Assembly (NCBI GenBank): GCA_000432335.1
Contig: HF995382.1
Span: 65,735-73,599, forward strand
Direction of reading: 5' to 3'
Origin: Firmicutes bacterium CAG:646
Lineage (GTDB): Bacteria > Bacillota > Clostridia > Lachnospirales > Lachnospiraceae
DNA: 7,865 nucleotides
Within the stretch, counting starts at the first letter, position 1. The number at the start of each line of letters is the position of its first letter. The translations under genes and the position numbers were made by a program. The notes under the pieces are model-generated. The model was not told the DNA's origin, ran no database searches, and was given only the letters and a program-made list of their open reading frames with translations. Of this stretch, positions 5,454 to 7,865 are shown one piece after another.

Positions 5454-5537
5454 ATAGAAGAAAGAAAATGCAAAATTTTGGATTGTTCCATTTTTCAGAC
5501 AAGTGAGGTAAGCTATAGGGAAGAAAGGAGTGAGGCT

Positions 5538-5774
5538 ATGGATTACGATCGTATGAATAAATTTCGATTACTGGGATTGACCATCGCATATTACAGAAAA
5601 CTGCGTGGAATGACCCAGGCAGATTTAGCGGAAGCCACCCAGCTGAGCCGTACTCATATCAGCAATATTGAAGCGCCTAACGGAAAAACTTCTATTTCAC
5701 TGAATAAGTTGTTTGATATAGCGGAAGTTCTGGACGTTCCAATGAAAGATTTGTTTGATTTTCGGGATAAGTAA
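5538..5774 (+). CDS. XRE-family helix-turn-helix transcriptional regulator
   Basis: A 78-residue protein that is essentially one Cro/C1-type HTH domain. IAYYRKLRGMTQADLAEAT (16-34) forms helices 1-2, and LSRTHISNIEAPNGKTSISL (36-55) holds the recognition helix. LNKLFDIAEVLDVPMKDLFDF (55-75) forms the closing helices typical of XRE proteins. There is no ligand, peptidase or dimerisation domain, so it probably binds DNA as a simple dimer. AAGGAG (5525-5530) sits seven bases before ATG 5538; the longer frame starting at 5442 lacks a ribosome site. It is followed directly by a strong terminator, so it is a single-gene unit between the CYTH and MATE genes. Its targets are unknown; autoregulation or control of the neighbouring exporter are reasonable guesses only. 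Confidence 0.85.
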   Translation: MDYDRMNKFRLLGLTIAYYRKLRGMTQADLAEATQLSRTHISNIEAPNGKTSISLNKLFDIAEVLDVPMKDLFDFRDK

Positions 5775-5826
5775 AAAAAGGACTAGCATCGAAAACTCCG
5801 TTGTGAGGTGAGATGTTAGTCTTTTT
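5775..5826 (+). terminator. Rho-independent terminator, possibly bidirectional
   Basis: The stem pairs AAAAAGGACTAGCATC (5775-5790) with GATGTTAGTCTTTTT (5812-5826), allowing one bulged G and one G-T pair. A 21-nt loop intervenes. The descending arm ends in five T. The A-run before the stem also supplies a T-run on the minus strand. It begins directly after the XRE stop codon. Confidence 0.75.
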
Positions 5827-5887
5827 GTATCATAAAAATCAGAGGTAAAACTGCCTTGGAAAGTTAGAAATATGGGGGAAAGATAAA

Positions 5888-7267
5888 GTGAGCGTACCAA
5901 CGATAAAGAAAAACAGATATGAAATAGATATGTGTAATGGCAGTATTATGGACAAGTTGATTTCTTTTTCCATTCCATTAATGCTATCGGGAATTTTGCA
6001 GCTTCTTTTTAATGCAGTGGATATTATTGTGGTAGGAAGGTTTACCGGAAGTCAGGCGCTGGCAGCGGTGGGTTCTACTACAGCTTTGATCAATGTATTT
6101 ACGAATCTTTTTATTGGAGTCTCTTTGGGAGCAAATGTGCTGGCAGCCCGGTTTTATGCTTCGGGGCGGAAAAAAGAAATGTCAGAGACGGTACATACAT
6201 CGATTTTGTTTGCGTTGCTCAGTGGGATTGTAATGGTTTTTGTGGGATTGTTTTTTTCACGGGCGGCTTTGGAATTGATGGATACTCCGGCAGATGTGAT
6301 CGATCAGTCAGCGCTTTATATGCAGATTTATTTTGCCGGTATGCCATTTTTTATGCTTTATAATTACGGCGCAGCTATTTTACGGGCGGTAGGAGATACA
6401 AAACGTCCACTCTTTTTCCTGGTGATTGCAGGGGGGGTCAATGCAGGATTGAATTTGTTTTTAGTCATTGTACTGCATCTGGGGGTGGCAGGTGTTGCTA
6501 TTGCGACAGTGATCGCCCAGATGATTTCCTGTATTCTGGTGCTGCGGTGTCTGTATCAGTCGACAGGGAGTTATCAGCTTCGGATTTCCAGATTGACGCT
6601 GAAATGGACGTATTTGAAACAGATTTTTCAGGTGGGAATCCCGGCAGGCATTCAGAGTACAGTAATCAATTTTTCCAATGTGCTTTTGCAGTCTTCCGTA
6701 AATTCTTTTGGCTCGGTGGCAATGGCAGGCTATACAGCGGCAAATAATATTTTCGGATTTTTATTTGCGGCGGTAAATTCTATTACGCAGGCATGTATGA
6801 GTTTTACCAGCCAGAATTATGGTGTGGGAAAATGGAAACGGATGGACAGAGTTCTTTTGAACTGTATGCTGCTGACGGTGATTGTTTCTCTGGTGCTGGG
6901 AGGAGGTTCTTATCTGTTTGGACCGGAGCTTTTGCGCATCTATACTTCAGATGCAGCAGTTATCCAGTGTGGGATGGAAATTCTTTTATATACGACGGTG
7001 ACCTATTTTATGTGCGGAATTATGGATCTTTTTCCGGGAGCTTTGCGGGGTATGGGATGTTCGGCAGTTCCCATGCTGCTGTCAGTGATCGGTACCGTGG
7101 GAACCAGAGTGGTGTGGATTTTTATGGTATTTCCGAAATATCGTTCTTTGGATATCCTTTTCATATCGTATCCCGCTTCCTGGCTGGTTACGATTGCGCT
7201 GCAGGTGGTTTGTTATTACTTTGTGAGGAAAAAGGTAAAAAGTGAATTTTTAGAGGGGAAAAAGTAA
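5888..7267 (+). CDS. MATE family efflux transporter
   Basis: A 459-residue integral membrane protein with about 12 hydrophobic segments in two homologous halves, the usual size for MATE (MatE x2) exporters. These expel cationic drugs, dyes or metabolites using a sodium or proton gradient. N-terminal hallmarks are clear: LISFSIPLMLSGILQLLFNAVD (24-45), IIVVGRFTGSQALAAVGSTT (46-65) and FIGVSLGANVLAARFYASG (75-93). The second half repeats them: FQVGIPAGIQSTV, then SFGSVAMAGYTAANNIFGF. The C-terminal FPGALRGMGCSAVPMLLSVIG is also typical. Start GTG 5888 has GGGGGA (5874-5879) eight bases upstream; the conserved core begins only about 20 residues later. It is isolated from the XRE gene by a terminator, and I could not find a convincing promoter of its own in 5827-5887. 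Substrate cannot be predicted. Confidence 0.92.
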   Translation: MSVPTIKKNRYEIDMCNGSIMDKLISFSIPLMLSGILQLLFNAVDIIVVGRFTGSQALAAVGSTTALINVFTNLFIGVSLGANVLAARFYASGRKKEMSETVHTSILFALLSGIVMVFVGLFFSRAALELMDTPADVIDQSALYMQIYFAGMPFFMLYNYGAAILRAVGDTKRPLFFLVIAGGVNAGLNLFLVIVLHLGVAGVAIATVIAQMISCILVLRCLYQSTGSYQLRISRLTLKWTYLKQIFQVGIPAGIQSTVINFSNVLLQSSVNSFGSVAMAGYTAANNIFGFLFAAVNSITQACMSFTSQNYGVGKWKRMDRVLLNCMLLTVIVSLVLGGGSYLFGPELLRIYTSDAAVIQCGMEILLYTTVTYFMCGIMDLFPGALRGMGCSAVPMLLSVIGTVGTRVVWIFMVFPKYRSLDILFISYPASWLVTIALQVVCYYFVRKKVKSEFLEGKK

Positions 7268-7278
7268 CGTTGAACCAT

Positions 7279-7308
7279 TTGAAAAAAATTTTCATATGTT
7301 ACTACTAT
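7279..7308 (+). promoter_or_regulatory. Likely promoter of the substrate-binding protein gene
   Basis: TTGAAA (7279-7284) matches five of six -35 positions. TACTAT (7303-7308) lies 18 bp downstream with four of six matches. Initiation near 7315 would leave a short leader containing AGGGAGG (7320-7326). Confidence 0.45.
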
Positions 7309-7331
7309 GAGATGATTTTAGGGAGGTTCAT

Positions 7332-7769
7332 ATGAAAAGATTAGCAGCGTTAGGGCTGGCAGCAGTGTTGGCTTGCACTGGGTTTACAGCCTGTGGGGAG
7401 GAAAAGGAAAAAGAACAGAAGCTTGAAAAAGTGACATTAAATGAGGTGGCGCATTCTATCTTTTATGCGCCGCAGTATGTGGCGCTTGAAAAAGGATACT
7501 TTAAAGATGAGGGGCTGGATCTGAATCTGGTGACTGGTTATGGAGCAGATAAGGTGATGGCAGCGGTTATTTCCGGGGAAGCGGAAATTGGCTTTATGGG
7601 GGCAGAGGCGTCGGTTTATGCATATTCGGAAGGCGCTAATGATCCGGTGGTGAACTTTGCCCAGGGAACCCAGAGGGCGGGAAACTTTCTGGTGGCAAGA
7701 GAGGAAATGCCTGAATTTCAGTGGAGCGATCTGAAAGGAAGGGATGTTATTGGAGGGCGAAAAGGTGGC
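7332..7769 (+). pseudogene. ABC transporter substrate-binding lipoprotein (SsuA/THI5/NMT1-like), truncated
   Basis: The gene starts with a lipoprotein signal: KR, a hydrophobic stretch (4-18), then FTAC with Cys21 as the lipidation site and an acidic, lysine-rich linker. The mature part matches the N-lobe of NMT1/THI5-like binding proteins: EVAHSIFYAPQYVALEKGYF (38-57), KDEGLDLNLVTGYGADKVM (58-76), ISGEAEIGFMGAEASVYAY (80-98) and DLKGRDVIGGRKGG (133-146). Such proteins deliver sulfonates, nitrate or pyrimidine precursors to an ABC importer. Family members are about 320-340 residues, but here family resemblance stops after GGRKGG and the frame ends five codons later (TAA 7785-7787). The second lobe is missing, so ligand capture should fail. 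No permease or ATPase gene lies in the window. ATG 7332 follows AGGGAGG. A genuine short protein is unlikely. Confidence 0.8.
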
Positions 7770-7864
7770 GTACATATATCAATGTAAATTATGAGACGAT
7801 TGTGATTTTGTGTAATTGGGTGGATGGATTGAATAGTGCGAAGAAGTCGCAACAAATAGAATAG
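7770..7864 (+). other. Foreign or rearranged sequence after the break
   Basis: From about 7770 the sequence no longer continues the binding-protein gene. In another frame it reads TYINVNYETIVIL, then CNWVDGLNSAKKSQQIE, ending at TAG 7862-7864. This looks mildly protein-like and could be the tail of an inserted gene, but I do not recognise it. GTGCGAAGAAGTCGCAAC at 7836-7853 also resembles the 5' end of a group II intron (GTGYG plus a short GCGA/TCGC stem). Both readings are weak because the window ends here. Confidence 0.3.
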
Positions 7865-7865
7865 C

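Noticed and set aside
5442..5537. Longer XRE protein starting at 5442
   Set aside because: The start falls in the promoter spacer, no ribosome site precedes it, and the extra residues do not resemble a domain.
6547..7245. Plus-strand open frames inside the MATE gene (66 and 150 codons)
   Set aside because: They are out-of-frame shadows of a well-supported membrane protein gene.
1..7865. CRISPR arrays, tRNA or rRNA genes
   Set aside because: No spaced direct repeats and no tRNA- or rRNA-like segments were seen on either strand.

Overview
The window looks like chromosome from a spore-forming Firmicute, most likely Lachnospiraceae (Clostridia). Supporting signs are an alpha/beta-type spore DNA-binding protein, a DUF3783 protein, purine-rich GGAG ribosome sites on nearly every gene, TTG and GTG starts, and moderate-to-low GC. 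The taxonomic call is inference from family content, not from a marker gene.

Left edge (1-400): the tail of a RelB/DinJ-like antitoxin overlaps a YafQ-type toxin gene that has lost its middle. Beyond it lies about 145 bp of unassigned reading frame on the minus strand. This looks like decayed accessory DNA. Next come a small acid-soluble spore protein gene (411-599) with a possible SigG promoter, and a long imperfect hairpin (634-710).

752-1663: a clear promoter drives a two-gene unit, DUF3783 protein then O6-alkylguanine-DNA alkyltransferase (ogt), joined by an ATGA overlap. The 3' end of ogt overlaps by 12 bp the 3' end of a convergent minus-strand gene for a membrane-anchored, probably beta-propeller, extracytoplasmic protein (1652-2800). 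That gene has its own well-formed promoter.

2801-3127: a gene-free interval. It holds the propeller promoter, a perfect 10-bp GC-rich dyad, and a roughly 108-bp multi-hairpin element closed by inverted ends and flanked by TTA on both sides (MITE-like or structured RNA).

3128-5826: a predicted ABC-class ATPase gene (minus) is divergent from a CYTH/triphosphate-tunnel protein gene (plus). A small XRE-type regulator with its own promoter and a strong terminator follows.

5888-7865: a MATE-family multidrug/cation antiporter is followed by a lipoprotein substrate-binding protein of the SsuA/THI5 (NMT1) type. The latter breaks off after about 146 family-like residues, and unrelated sequence fills the last 100 bp. 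Both ends of the window therefore carry broken genes, while the middle is mostly ordinary core genome. I did not find a convincing new multi-gene system. The best candidates for a second look are the multi-hairpin element at 2949-3062, the 634-710 hairpin, the divergent ATPase/CYTH pair and the right-hand junction near 7767.
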